Assembly: GCA_031264875.1 (NCBI GenBank)
Contig: JAISDK010000181.1
Span: forward strand, 1 to 7,757
DNA: 7,757 nt
Origin: Prevotellaceae bacterium
Lineage (GTDB): Bacteria > Bacteroidota > Bacteroidia > Bacteroidales > UBA932
Direction: 5' to 3'
Part shown: positions 1 through 5,040 of the stretch, in pieces
Layout of the letters: each line of letters begins with the position of its first letter
Position numbering within the stretch: the first letter of the stretch is position 1
The notes under the pieces: model-generated
Databases searched by the model: none
Seen by the model: only the letters and a program-made list of their open reading frames with translations
What the model was told of the DNA's origin: nothing
Position numbers and translations under genes: made by a program

Positions 1-39
1 CCAGTCTTCTGGCGTATCCATAACCAGTCTTCTGGCGTA
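1..39. repeat. Two direct copies of a 16-base hairpin-containing repeat
   Basis: The sequence ccagtcttctggcgta occurs at 1-16 and again at 24-39, a 23-base period. Each copy holds a small palindrome (ccag-tctt-ctgg). The array may continue left of the window. No coding frame is associated with it. Function is unknown; it belongs to the repeat-rich leader before the glycosidase fragment. Confidence 0.6.
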
Positions 40-117
40 CACGCTAACATTACCTGAAGTCTTTAAAACATGGCTTAAGATATGCGAAATAAACAAGATA
101 TAACAGATTATAAAAAC

Positions 118-147
118 TCCGGATTGCTTCGTTCCTCGCAATCCGGA
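118..147. repeat. GGATTGC hairpin repeat
   Basis: A perfect 10-base inverted repeat (tccggattgc at 118-127, gcaatccgga at 138-147) encloses a 10-base loop. The form, a ggattgc arm with a cttcgttcctc-like loop, resembles a short intergenic hairpin repeat I recall from many unrelated bacterial genomes; that link is from memory and unchecked. There is no T-tract after the stem on the plus strand, so it is not a convincing intrinsic terminator. Confidence 0.6.
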
Positions 148-178
148 AAATTCACATTGTTATATGTTATTATACTGC

Positions 179-201
179 GCGCGGGATGATTTTGTGAATT
201 G
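179..201 (+). repeat. Left copy of a 23-base direct repeat flanking the glycosidase fragment
   Basis: This stretch (gcgcgggatg...ttttgtgaattg) matches 984-1006 at 19 of 23 positions in the same orientation. The two copies bracket the GH110 fragment. It also resembles the left end of the palindromic element at 7586 (gcgcgg, then a few variable bases, then ttgtgaa). It may be the end of an old mobile or repeat element. Confidence 0.45.
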
Positions 202-209
202 CTTTACTG

Positions 210-941
210 TTGCAGTTAAACTCCGTAAGGAGTTCAAAATGGATAACCTCGAACAAGCGTAGCGCAGTTCGGGGTACAGGCGATGTCTTTGAACTTGTGT
301 TTACGCAAGCCATTCCGCAGCAGGTGACGGCGGATTATGCTCTGGAAAATCTTACATGGACGTGCAATTTCTCCGTCACCGGTTCGCAGTTCAGAAGTTG
401 CCGGGCCAGAGGGCTTCTGGTTTCGACTCCCGGAAAGGTGGTGATTGCCGATAATGTGTTTGAATCGAGCGGGTCGGCGATTCTCATTTCCGGCGACGCC
501 AACGGATGGTTCGAATCGGGCGCTGTTAAGGATGTTATGATTACACGCAATACGTTCAAATCGCCGTGCATGACGTCCATGTATCAGTTTTGCGAAGCCG
601 TAATCAGTGTATTTCCCATAATCCCGCAAAAAAACGTGGCGACGCTTTTCCACCGGAATATCACTGTTACCGACAACCGGTTTGAACTGTACGACTATCC
701 TGTTCTGTACGCCCTGTCGGTAGATGGCGTCGAATTTTCGAATAACCGGCTTGTCCGCAGTTACGATTTCGAACCGTTTCATCACCGTCAATCGGGTCTC
801 ACCTTCGAATACTGTAAACGTGTCACCGTGAGGGGAAACACTGTCGAAGGCGAGGTGCTTGGAAATACTGTCAAACTGGTGCATACGCCGGGGAAAGAAT
901 ATAAAACGGATAAAAATTCGTTTTTCAAAATCATCAAATAG
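210..941 (+). pseudogene. C-terminal fragment of a GH110-like alpha-1,3-galactosidase
   Basis: The frame is open for 243 codons from a TTG at 210, but only about residue 23 onward looks like enzyme. I recognise the C-terminal part of a right-handed parallel beta-helix protein of glycoside hydrolase family 110, exo-acting alpha-1,3-galactosidases that act on blood-group-B-type and linear glycans. Typical stretches are ENLTW (residues 46-50), CRARGLLVSTPGKVVI (64-79), SGSAILISGDAN.WFESGAVKDV (87-109) and SMYQFCEAVIS.FP.IP, with recurrent N..F/N.F coils of the helix. Family members are about 600 residues, so roughly the first 60% is missing, along with any signal peptide. The upstream DNA is a hairpin repeat, not the missing half. 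The fragment appears richer in G+C than its surroundings. It is most likely a non-functional remnant; the family assignment rests on pattern recall, and another beta-helix glycosidase is possible. Confidence 0.65.
219..275. repeat. Double-hairpin repeat at the break point of the glycosidase gene
   Basis: Two hairpins lie side by side. The first pairs aactcc (219-224) with ggagtt (229-234) around a 4-base loop. The second pairs acctcgaac (246-254) with gttcggggt (267-275), nine pairs with one G-T wobble, around a 12-base loop. The sequence between them (caaaatggata) and the overall layout resemble an intergenic repeat family I recall from Bacteroidota genomes, but this is unverified. GH110-like protein sequence begins just after the second hairpin, so the first ~22 codons of the open frame are repeat DNA read through rather than enzyme sequence. 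Confidence 0.55.
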
Positions 942-983
942 TGTCGCGTCATTCTTTAAGTTATCGTATTTTCTATAGATATT

Positions 984-1006
984 GCGCTGGATAGTTTTGT
1001 GTATTG
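984..1006 (+). repeat. Right copy of the 23-base direct repeat flanking the glycosidase fragment
   Basis: The sequence gcgctggatagttttgtg followed by tattg matches 179-201 at 19 of 23 positions. It lies 43 bases after the stop codon of the GH110 fragment. It contains TAGTTTTG (992-999), which fits the Bacteroidota -7 box, but there is no good -33 element and no plus-strand gene follows, so I do not call a promoter. Confidence 0.45.
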
Positions 1007-1080
1007 TTTTCAGTACAGAAAGTGTCTCTGCAATGCATAAAACCATCCTTCGCGCAATACAGTCATAAAATGATTGTGTA

Positions 1081-1668
1081 TTATTCTTCCAGCTGTCTGT
1101 ATAATTCCTTTAATTCGGCAAGCGTTTTATTATATTGCCTCAGTTCAATATATCTGATTACTAAAATAAGTACAAACAGGGAAATAAAGATAACTATTGA
1201 TATCCAGTTAAAACTAACGTTATGCAATAACTGGACAATGCTGTAGGCAACACAGCCTGAAATAAGAGCGCTTCCATACATCAAAAAACTATACTTAGTT
1301 CTGTAATTAATGGATTTCTCTACCTGCCTGATACGGTACTCCAACCATTCCTTTACAGATACGTCGGGATTATATTTATTCATAATATATGCAGCCCGCT
1401 CGACGAAAATGCAACAAACGAGGACAAGCAACAGGACTGCTACATACATGATGTCCATTTCTACAGAATAGCCTTCGGTCGCTATCCTCCAGATAAGAAT
1501 GACCGTTACCGCTCCGAGGAATAATCTGGTAATGATATTCGGCTGAATGGCTTTCATCGACATTCTTGCCGATTTAACAACGAGACCGCTCAGTTCTTCT
1601 TGGGAATAATCCTGAATATTCCCGTCAATGCGTGATTTCCACATTTCTTTCAAATCATTTGTGTTCAT
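1081..1668 (-). CDS. Four-helix membrane protein paired with an ECF sigma factor (putative anti-sigma)
   Basis: This 195-residue protein starts at an ATG 5 bases after the sigma factor stop codon, so the two are almost certainly one operon. A hydrophilic N-terminal segment of ~43 residues (with LKEMWKSR near residue 6) precedes four hydrophobic stretches at about 44-61, 72-90, 126-148 and 153-172. A charged loop of ~35 residues (including VKEWLEYRIRQVEKS) separates the second and third, and a charged, coiled-coil-like tail ends in LAELKELYRQLEE. Small membrane proteins in this position commonly restrain their partner sigma factor. I see no zinc-binding HxxxCxxC motif or other named anti-sigma domain, so the role comes from position and topology. 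The N-terminal segment would be the likely cytoplasmic sigma contact. No clear terminator follows the stop. Confidence 0.75.
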   Translation of the reverse strand: MNTNDLKEMWKSRIDGNIQDYSQEELSGLVVKSARMSMKAIQPNIITRLFLGAVTVILIWRIATEGYSVEMDIMYVAVLLLVLVCCIFVERAAYIMNKYNPDVSVKEWLEYRIRQVEKSINYRTKYSFLMYGSALISGCVAYSIVQLLHNVSFNWISIVIFISLFVLILVIRYIELRQYNKTLAELKELYRQLEE

Positions 1669-1673
1669 GTTAT

Positions 1674-2192
1674 TTATATTTTAAAATGTTTTTGTAATCT
1701 GCCAGTCAGCCGGTGGATTTTTACGCCGACATGCGAAACGCTGATTCCCATTATCTCGGCAATCTCGCTGTATGAATATTCCTCAAGATAAAGCAGCATG
1801 ATTGACCTGTCGGTTTTGTTGAAGCTGCGTATGGCATTCAGCAGACGGGAAAAATCCATGTCGCGCTCTATTCTGTCCACATCTCCCGTATGGGTAATTT
1901 CGGGAATCGAATCCGTAAAGACATATTTGCTGTCCTTCCTGATTTTTGAAATGGAAACGTTGATCGCCACCGCATATATCCATGATCCCGTTTTTCCGCT
2001 GTCTTTCAGCGAAGGGAACGATTTCCAGAGCTGACATACAACTTCCTGAAAATTATCCTTTCTGTCCTCCGGCGTATTGAAATATATCAGATTCACCTTG
2101 TGTATGATTCCCTGATACCGGGAAAGCATCCGGAGAAAATCCTCATCGACCGGTTTCATGTTACGTATTACATTTCCTTTCATGCTATTCAT
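1674..2192 (-). CDS. RNA polymerase ECF-type sigma-70 factor
   Basis: This is a 172-residue ECF sigma factor, a normal size for the group. Region 2 spans about residues 24-86, with the core-binding/-10 recognition stretch NFQEVVCQLWKSFPSL...WIYAVAINVSISKIRK. Region 4 spans about 115-168, with the helix-turn-helix SYSEIAEIMGISVSHVGVKIHR before a basic tail. The linker (90-112) is short, as usual in ECFs. The start is uncertain: ATGs lie at codons 1, 4 and 12. Codon 12 (2159) begins MKPVDEDFL, which fits the usual N-terminus of such proteins, while the first two fall in a stretch missing from the duplicated copy at ~2626. It is co-directional with the membrane protein downstream. Its upstream region is shared with the DUF3791-DUF3990 operon. 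Its target genes cannot be read from this window. Confidence 0.88.
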   Translation of the reverse strand: MNSMKGNVIRNMKPVDEDFLRMLSRYQGIIHKVNLIYFNTPEDRKDNFQEVVCQLWKSFPSLKDSGKTGSWIYAVAINVSISKIRKDSKYVFTDSIPEITHTGDVDRIERDMDFSRLLNAIRSFNKTDRSIMLLYLEEYSYSEIAEIMGISVSHVGVKIHRLTGRLQKHFKI

Positions 2193-2235
2193 CGTGTTTC
2201 ATATATAGTCGCAGTAAAAACAGTTTTATTACAAC

Positions 2236-2266
2236 ATTGCCTGTCCCGAAAAAACCTATACATTTG
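2236..2266 (+). promoter_or_regulatory. Promoter of DUF3791 copy A
   Basis: A Bacteroidota-type promoter: ATTG at 2236-2239, a 19-base spacer, and TACATTTG at 2259-2266, an exact match to TAnnTTTG. Transcription would begin near 2273, leaving a leader of about 24 bases before the ATG at 2297. The same boxes recur in copy B with an 18-base spacer. Confidence 0.6.
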
Positions 2267-2291
2267 CGCAATTTAATGTTATTAAAATGTA

Positions 2292-2322
2292 CAAATATGG
2301 CAGCACTGGATAAACAAACAAG
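2292..2322 (-). promoter_or_regulatory. Possible promoter of the ECF sigma operon
   Basis: On the minus strand, CTTG (2319-2322), a 19-base spacer and CATATTTG (2292-2299, 7 of 8 to TAnnTTTG) point towards the sigma gene, with a predicted start near 2285. The boxes lie over the DUF3791 start codon, so the two predicted transcripts would overlap at their 5' ends. The match is imperfect, and the same sequence is preserved in copy B, where protein-coding constraint on DUF3791 could also explain it. Confidence 0.35.
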
Positions 2323-2530
2323 CGATAAAGTCAGTTTTATCAGCTTCATTATACCCGAATTTGCCCATGCATTCAAGATAAGTATGCCAGAAGCTTATCG
2401 ATATCTGGAACAGTATGGCGGATTCGATTTTCTGGACAGGCACTGGTGGGCTTTGCATACCGACAACAAATATTGGGCATTGCTTGATATTTTCGATGTA
2501 TGCCGTCAAAACGGAGGATATTTGAGATGA
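2297..2530 (+). CDS. DUF3791 family protein, copy A
   Basis: This 77-residue protein fits DUF3791: an N-terminal helix KVSFISFIIPEFAHAFKIS (residues 11-29), then EAYRYLEQYGGFDFLDRHWWALHT, the family's helix-'YG..dfL...w.aLHT' core, then a DI.DVC tail. The start at 2297 is chosen because it begins the segment identical to copy B and follows the promoter closely; the frame stays open upstream to 2237 with an alternative ATG at 2276. No Shine-Dalgarno sequence is visible, as is common in this phylum. Its stop (TGA 2528-2530) overlaps the ATG of a DUF3990 stub at 2527. It is 23/23 identical to copy B at the N-terminus but only about 58% identical afterwards. Such proteins are usually encoded just before DUF3990. 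Function is unknown; an antitoxin-like role is inference. Confidence 0.75.
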   Translation: MAALDKQTSDKVSFISFIIPEFAHAFKISMPEAYRYLEQYGGFDFLDRHWWALHTDNKYWALLDIFDVCRQNGGYLR

Positions 2531-2562
2531 AAGTATATCATGGCAGTTATATCGTTATGTGA
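2527..2562 (+). pseudogene. Truncated 5' stub of a DUF3990 gene
   Basis: Starting at the ATG that overlaps the DUF3791 stop, the frame reads MKVYHGSYIVM and stops. The first eight residues match the start of the intact DUF3990 protein (MRVYHGSY) with one conservative change. The match ends at the duplication junction, after which the sequence becomes the sigma remnant. A Shine-Dalgarno-like ggagga lies upstream at about 2514-2519. The stub cannot encode a functional enzyme. Confidence 0.75.
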
Positions 2563-2574
2563 AAAGCACAAGGA

Positions 2575-2626
2575 TTTGGAGAAAATCCTCATCGACCGGT
2601 TTCATATTATGTATTACGTTTCCTTT
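2575..2626 (-). pseudogene. Remnant of the ECF sigma gene 5' end
   Basis: On the minus strand this reads KGNVIHNMKPVDEDFL, matching residues 5-20 of the intact sigma factor (KGNVIRNMKPVDEDFL), then diverges and reaches a stop at 2555-2557. The nucleotide match begins abruptly at 2578 (ggagaaaatcc, as at 2132). The segment carrying the first four codons of the intact gene is missing, apparently through a ~20-base deletion at a tttcat repeat. It is a by-product of the tandem duplication, not a gene. Confidence 0.8.
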
Positions 2627-2672
2627 CAATATAGTCGCAGTAAAAACAGTTTTATTACATACGCGAAAGAAC

Positions 2673-2702
2673 ATTGCCTGTCCCGAAAAAACCATACATT
2701 TG
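2673..2702 (+). promoter_or_regulatory. Promoter of DUF3791 copy B and DUF3990
   Basis: ATTG at 2673-2676, an 18-base spacer and TACATTTG at 2695-2702 repeat the copy A promoter, with one base lost from the spacer. The predicted start near 2709 leaves about 24 bases before the ATG at 2733. An 11-base insertion not found in copy A lies just upstream, at about 2660-2670. Confidence 0.55.
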
Positions 2703-2732
2703 CGCAATTTAATGTTACTAAAATGTACAAAT

Positions 2733-2963
2733 ATGGCAGCACTGGATAAACAAACAAGCGATAAAGTCAGTTTTATCAGCTTCATTATACCCGAATTTGC
2801 ATACGCATATAAAATGAATATGCAGGAGGCTTATTTTTATCTGAAAAAATACGGGGGACTGGATTTTCTTATGAAACACTGGTGGGCTTTGCATACCGAC
2901 AATCCATTCTGGGTAGTCCGTGATTTGTACGATGTGTGCTATAAAAACGGAGGGGAACGATAA
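2733..2963 (+). CDS. DUF3791 family protein, copy B
   Basis: This is a 76-residue DUF3791 protein with the same layout as copy A: N-terminal helix KVSFISFIIPEFAYAYKMN, the core EAYFYLKKYGGLDFLMKHWWALHTDN, and the tail RDLYDVCYKNGG. The start at 2733 matches copy A; the frame continues upstream to 2559, but that DNA is the duplicated sigma remnant and promoter, so the longer protein is not credible. The TAA stop shares its last base with the ATG of DUF3990 (TAATG), indicating translational coupling. Differences from copy A fall almost wholly after residue 23 and are mostly conservative, with the WWALHTDN motif kept. This suggests both copies are or recently were under selection. Function is unknown; by position it is the partner of the DUF3990 protein. 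Confidence 0.78.
   Translation: MAALDKQTSDKVSFISFIIPEFAYAYKMNMQEAYFYLKKYGGLDFLMKHWWALHTDNPFWVVRDLYDVCYKNGGER
2949..2955 (+). promoter_or_regulatory. Strong ribosome binding site for DUF3990
   Basis: The sequence ggagggg sits 7 bases before the ATG at 2963, inside the end of DUF3791 copy B. A good Shine-Dalgarno match stands out here, since the other starts in the window lack one. It supports the choice of 2963 as the start. Confidence 0.55.
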
Positions 2964-3634
2964 TGCGTGTCTATCACGGCAGTTACACCGAAATTACGGA
3001 AATAGATTTATCAAAAGGACAGGTAAACAAAGATTTCGGACGAGGCTTTTATGTTACGAAATTTCGCAATCATGCCGAAACATGGGCTGAAATTATCGGA
3101 AACAAACATGATACCAAAGGTGTCGTAACCGAATTTAAATTCTACGAAAGAGCATTTACGGACGATGTGTATAAAACCCTTCGATTTAACGGGTACAACG
3201 AGCAATGGCTTGATTTTATCGTTCTCAACCGGGATAAATCCACAATGGAACAACAGCATAATTATGATATTGTAGAAGGTCCGGTTGCGGACGACAAGGT
3301 TCAAAACAGAATAGACCAGTACTTAAACAGAGTAATATCGAAAGACATATTTCTCAACATGTTGAAATACCATGAAGAAACACATCAGATTTGTTTCTGT
3401 ACCCGAAAATCGTTGCAAATGATAGAGCTTGTGCAAAAAACGCCAACAGTTCAATGCGTAATGATTTCCGAATCGGTAATAGAGGCATTAGTAACTGATT
3501 TGAATCTGGATGCAGAATACGCCGCCGACAAGTTCTACACATCCCAAACCTTTGCCTCCCTGTCCGACAAATCTACCGCTCTTTACCTCAAACCCTGGCA
3601 GGAAATCTACGAAATGCTGAAAGAGGAACTGTGA
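2963..3634 (+). CDS. DUF3990 family protein (ADP-ribosyltransferase-like fold)
   Basis: This 223-residue protein matches DUF3990 throughout. The N-terminus VYHGSYTEITEIDLSKG (3-19) leads to DFGRGFYVT (24-32) and a W at 41. The middle has DIVEGPVADDKV (102-113), followed by QICFCTRKSL (142-151). The YHGS, GFYVT and later acidic motif recall the H-Y-E layout of ADP-ribosyltransferases, a fold relationship I recall for this family; I cannot assign the catalytic acid with certainty. A C-terminal segment of ~50 residues ends in ALYLKPWQEIYEMLKEEL. There is no signal peptide or membrane segment, so it is likely cytoplasmic. It is coupled to DUF3791 copy B by TAATG and a strong ribosome binding site. 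Activity as a toxin or defence effector is inference; the protein appears full length. Confidence 0.82.
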   Translation: MRVYHGSYTEITEIDLSKGQVNKDFGRGFYVTKFRNHAETWAEIIGNKHDTKGVVTEFKFYERAFTDDVYKTLRFNGYNEQWLDFIVLNRDKSTMEQQHNYDIVEGPVADDKVQNRIDQYLNRVISKDIFLNMLKYHEETHQICFCTRKSLQMIELVQKTPTVQCVMISESVIEALVTDLNLDAEYAADKFYTSQTFASLSDKSTALYLKPWQEIYEMLKEEL

Positions 3635-3860
3635 TTGCGAGTTTTTCAGTTCAGCAGCCTGTTGGAAACAAACCGTTCAAAAAAACATTCCGGTAAGTAC
3701 TTCCGATAGGAATTTCGTGTTTGCCAATCTGTATAGAGAAAGTTAATGCAGATATAATTCCGAAACAGCAAATGGAATACAGAAACATAGCTGAGGCGAA
3801 AAAGAAGTAGAAACAATAATAACATCATCGGAGTTGTATGCAAAGTATTGTGTGTACATC

Positions 3861-3891
3861 AAAAAAAACGGTTACAATTTGTAACCGTTTT
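3861..3891 (-). terminator. Terminator of tRNA-Val
   Basis: On the minus strand an 11-base perfect stem (aaaacggttac / gtaaccgtttt, 3865-3875 with 3881-3891) with a 5-base loop runs straight into a tract of T (complement of 3861-3868). It begins two bases after the tRNA 3' end, so it is a strong intrinsic terminator. Confidence 0.85.
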
Positions 3892-3892
3892 G

Positions 3893-3967
3893 TGGGCCCA
3901 ATAGGATTCGAACCTATGACCCTCTGCTTGTAAGGCAGATGCTCTGAACCAGCTGAGCTATAGGCCC
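3893..3967 (-). tRNA. tRNA-Val (anticodon UAC)
   Basis: A complete 75-base tRNA cloverleaf lies on the minus strand. The acceptor stem GGGCCTA pairs with TGGGCCC (one G-T wobble), with discriminator A. The D arm is GCTC/GAGC with a 10-base loop. The anticodon stem TCTGC/GCAGA closes the loop CTTACAA, giving anticodon TAC, which reads valine GUA codons. The T arm ATAGG-TTCGAAT-CCTAT carries the conserved TTCGA. The 3' CCA is not encoded, so it must be added after transcription. It has its own promoter and terminator. Confidence 0.95.
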
Positions 3968-3988
3968 CATTTGCTTAGAAAAGCGGTG

Positions 3989-4018
3989 CAAAGGTAAACA
4001 GTTTTTTTAACCTGCAAA
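3989..4018 (-). promoter_or_regulatory. Promoter of tRNA-Val
   Basis: On the minus strand TTTG (4015-4018), an 18-base spacer and TACCTTTG (3989-3996) match the Bacteroidota consensus exactly. The predicted start near 3982 lies about 15 bases before the mature tRNA 5' end. Confidence 0.7.
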
Positions 4019-4028
4019 AAAAAACAAC

Positions 4029-4050
4029 AAAAAAAGTGAATTTATTTTCA
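4029..4050 (-). terminator. Possible weak terminator of the lytic transglycosylase gene
   Basis: Reading the minus strand, a short stem (tgaa/ttca, 4037-4050) is followed by a run of T (complement of 4029-4035) and more T-rich sequence. The stem is only four pairs, so this may just be A/T-rich spacer. Confidence 0.3.
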
Positions 4051-4095
4051 TCCTGATATTGTAGTATTTGATTATTAGCATTTAAGAAATCACAT

Positions 4096-4974
4096 TTACT
4101 GTATTCTTTTCAATGGAATTTTCACTTTGTACGTCTTAGCTGTCGATAATTTCGTATTTATTATCCAAGGATTAAAAATTTTCAGGACTTTATAATTTGT
4201 ACCGTGTTTTTCGGAAAAGACAATCCAATCGACAGGCCCTGTAACATCAATTTCCTTATACGTAAGAGGTTCAAATATGCTTTCAGGCGAAATACAAAAC
4301 CCGAACTTTTCAGGTTCGGTCATTACCAGCTTGTATGCAACAGCTCTGTAAACATACCGTATTGTTTCCTGATTTAATTGCAGGTCATAATAGCTTTTTT
4401 GTTTTTGCAGCGCTACCTGATTAGCTATGTGCGCCATGCCAACATTATATGACGCAGCCGCCAGCGTCCAGTTTCCGAACTTGTTATATGCTATTTTCAA
4501 ATACTCGCAGGCCGCTTTTGTCGCTTTTTCGAGATTGTAGCGTTCGTCTATTTCGGCAGTTATCTGCAAGTCAAATTCCTTTGCTGTTCCGGGTAAAAAT
4601 TGCCAGAATCCGGCGGCTCGGGCTGGTGAGACTACATTTTGCAGGTTGCTCTCGGCTACGCATAGATATTTGATGTCATCGGGAACGCCATATTGTTTCA
4701 GCAGGTTTTCAATGGCGCCCATGTATCTTCCGGCCAGCTGAATAGTATATATCATTGATGAATGCCAGTAGCTTAGGCTGTTCAATTCCCTGCCTAAGGA
4801 TTCTCTGACGTCAAAATATTTCAGGGGAATATCTTCACCGCAAAAGGTTGCTTCGGCAGGAACTGGCGGGGAATCGATGTTTTGCTTGAGGGCATCCCGT
4901 CCGGCGCCGAATTGCGCTGTAAGTGAACTTGTACAGACTGTGGAGAGAAACAACGTAATTAATATTTTATACAT
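4096..4974 (-). CDS. Secreted lytic transglycosylase (SLT domain, MltD-like)
   Basis: This 292-residue protein is a lytic transglycosylase that cleaves peptidoglycan glycan strands to 1,6-anhydro-muropeptides in the periplasm. Counting from the ATG at 4974, residues 1-21 form a signal peptide (MYKILITLFLSTVCTSSLTAQ); the cysteine there is not in a proper lipobox. The SLT domain spans about 85-215, with catalytic Glu108 in the VAESNL motif, then AAGFWQF (120-126), NWTLAAASYNVG (168-179) and ETIRYVYR (203-210), all hallmarks of the family 1 catalytic fold. A ~75-residue tail follows, with a sequence resembling the linker before a LysM repeat (DWIVFSEKHGTNYKVLKIFNPWI), but no full LysM array, unlike classical MltD. 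A GTG three codons upstream is an alternative start; the ATG gives a better signal peptide. It is transcribed divergently from the GH3-family gene. Confidence 0.88.
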   Translation of the reverse strand: MYKILITLFLSTVCTSSLTAQFGAGRDALKQNIDSPPVPAEATFCGEDIPLKYFDVRESLGRELNSLSYWHSSMIYTIQLAGRYMGAIENLLKQYGVPDDIKYLCVAESNLQNVVSPARAAGFWQFLPGTAKEFDLQITAEIDERYNLEKATKAACEYLKIAYNKFGNWTLAAASYNVGMAHIANQVALQKQKSYYDLQLNQETIRYVYRAVAYKLVMTEPEKFGFCISPESIFEPLTYKEIDVTGPVDWIVFSEKHGTNYKVLKIFNPWIINTKLSTAKTYKVKIPLKRIQ

Positions 4975-4996
4975 AAAACACACTAATTCAATGGGA

Positions 4997-5027
4997 CAAA
5001 GGTAATATAAATGTACTAATGAGCAAG
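4997..5027 (-). promoter_or_regulatory. Promoter of the lytic transglycosylase
   Basis: On the minus strand CTTG (5024-5027), a 19-base spacer and TACCTTTG (4997-5004) form an exact -7 box with a TTG-core -33 box. The predicted start near 4990 leaves a leader of about 16 bases before the ATG at 4974. Confidence 0.7.
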
Positions 5028-5040
5028 CAGGCCGCTTGCT
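5022..5040. repeat. Inverted repeat over the transglycosylase -33 box
   Basis: A perfect 7-base inverted repeat, agcaagc (5022-5028) and gcttgct (5034-5040), is separated by 5 bases and covers the predicted -33 element. It could be an operator or just an incidental palindrome. Confidence 0.35.

Larger units (their letters stand above)
2132..2556. repeat. Tandem duplication, copy A (sigma 5' end + promoters + DUF3791 + DUF3990 start)
   Basis: Bases 2132-2556 match 2578-2992 in the same order and orientation at an offset of about 434-446. The unit holds the first codons of the sigma gene (minus strand), the intergenic promoter region, the whole DUF3791 gene and the first codons of DUF3990. An 82-base block (2283-2364 = 2719-2800) is identical. 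The remaining DUF3791 sequence is clearly diverged. Relative to copy B, copy A has an extra ~20 bases at 2165-2185, lying between two tttcat repeats, and lacks an 11-base insertion present at about 2660-2670. Confidence 0.9.
2578..2992. repeat. Tandem duplication, copy B
   Basis: This is the second copy of the 2132-2556 unit. Unlike copy A it continues into the complete DUF3990 gene, so it keeps the intact right-hand junction, while copy A keeps the intact left-hand junction with the sigma gene. That arrangement is what a tandem duplication of an ancestral sigma / DUF3791-DUF3990 divergent locus would leave. Confidence 0.9.

Noticed and set aside
1..39. The 23-base-period repeat as the end of a CRISPR array
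   Set aside because: Only two copies are visible, the repeat is 16 bases and the spacer would be 7 bases, and no cas genes are nearby.
234..1046. Long minus-strand open frame of 270 codons opposite the glycosidase fragment
   Set aside because: The plus-strand frame has clear GH110-like motifs. The minus-strand product is rich in Arg and His with no recognisable domain, typical of a mirror frame of a real gene.
2555..2785. Minus-strand frame beginning with a signal-peptide-like segment (MKLIKLTLSLVCLSSAA) and ending in sigma-like residues
   Set aside because: The hydrophobic start is the antisense of the conserved DUF3791 N-terminus, and the end is the sigma remnant. The fusion results from the duplication, and the equivalent frame in copy A is different downstream.
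3646..3843. Minus-strand 65-codon frame between DUF3990 and the tRNA
   Set aside because: It is Leu/Phe/Arg-rich with no recognisable motif, and no promoter or ribosome binding site is visible. I treat 3635-3860 as non-coding.
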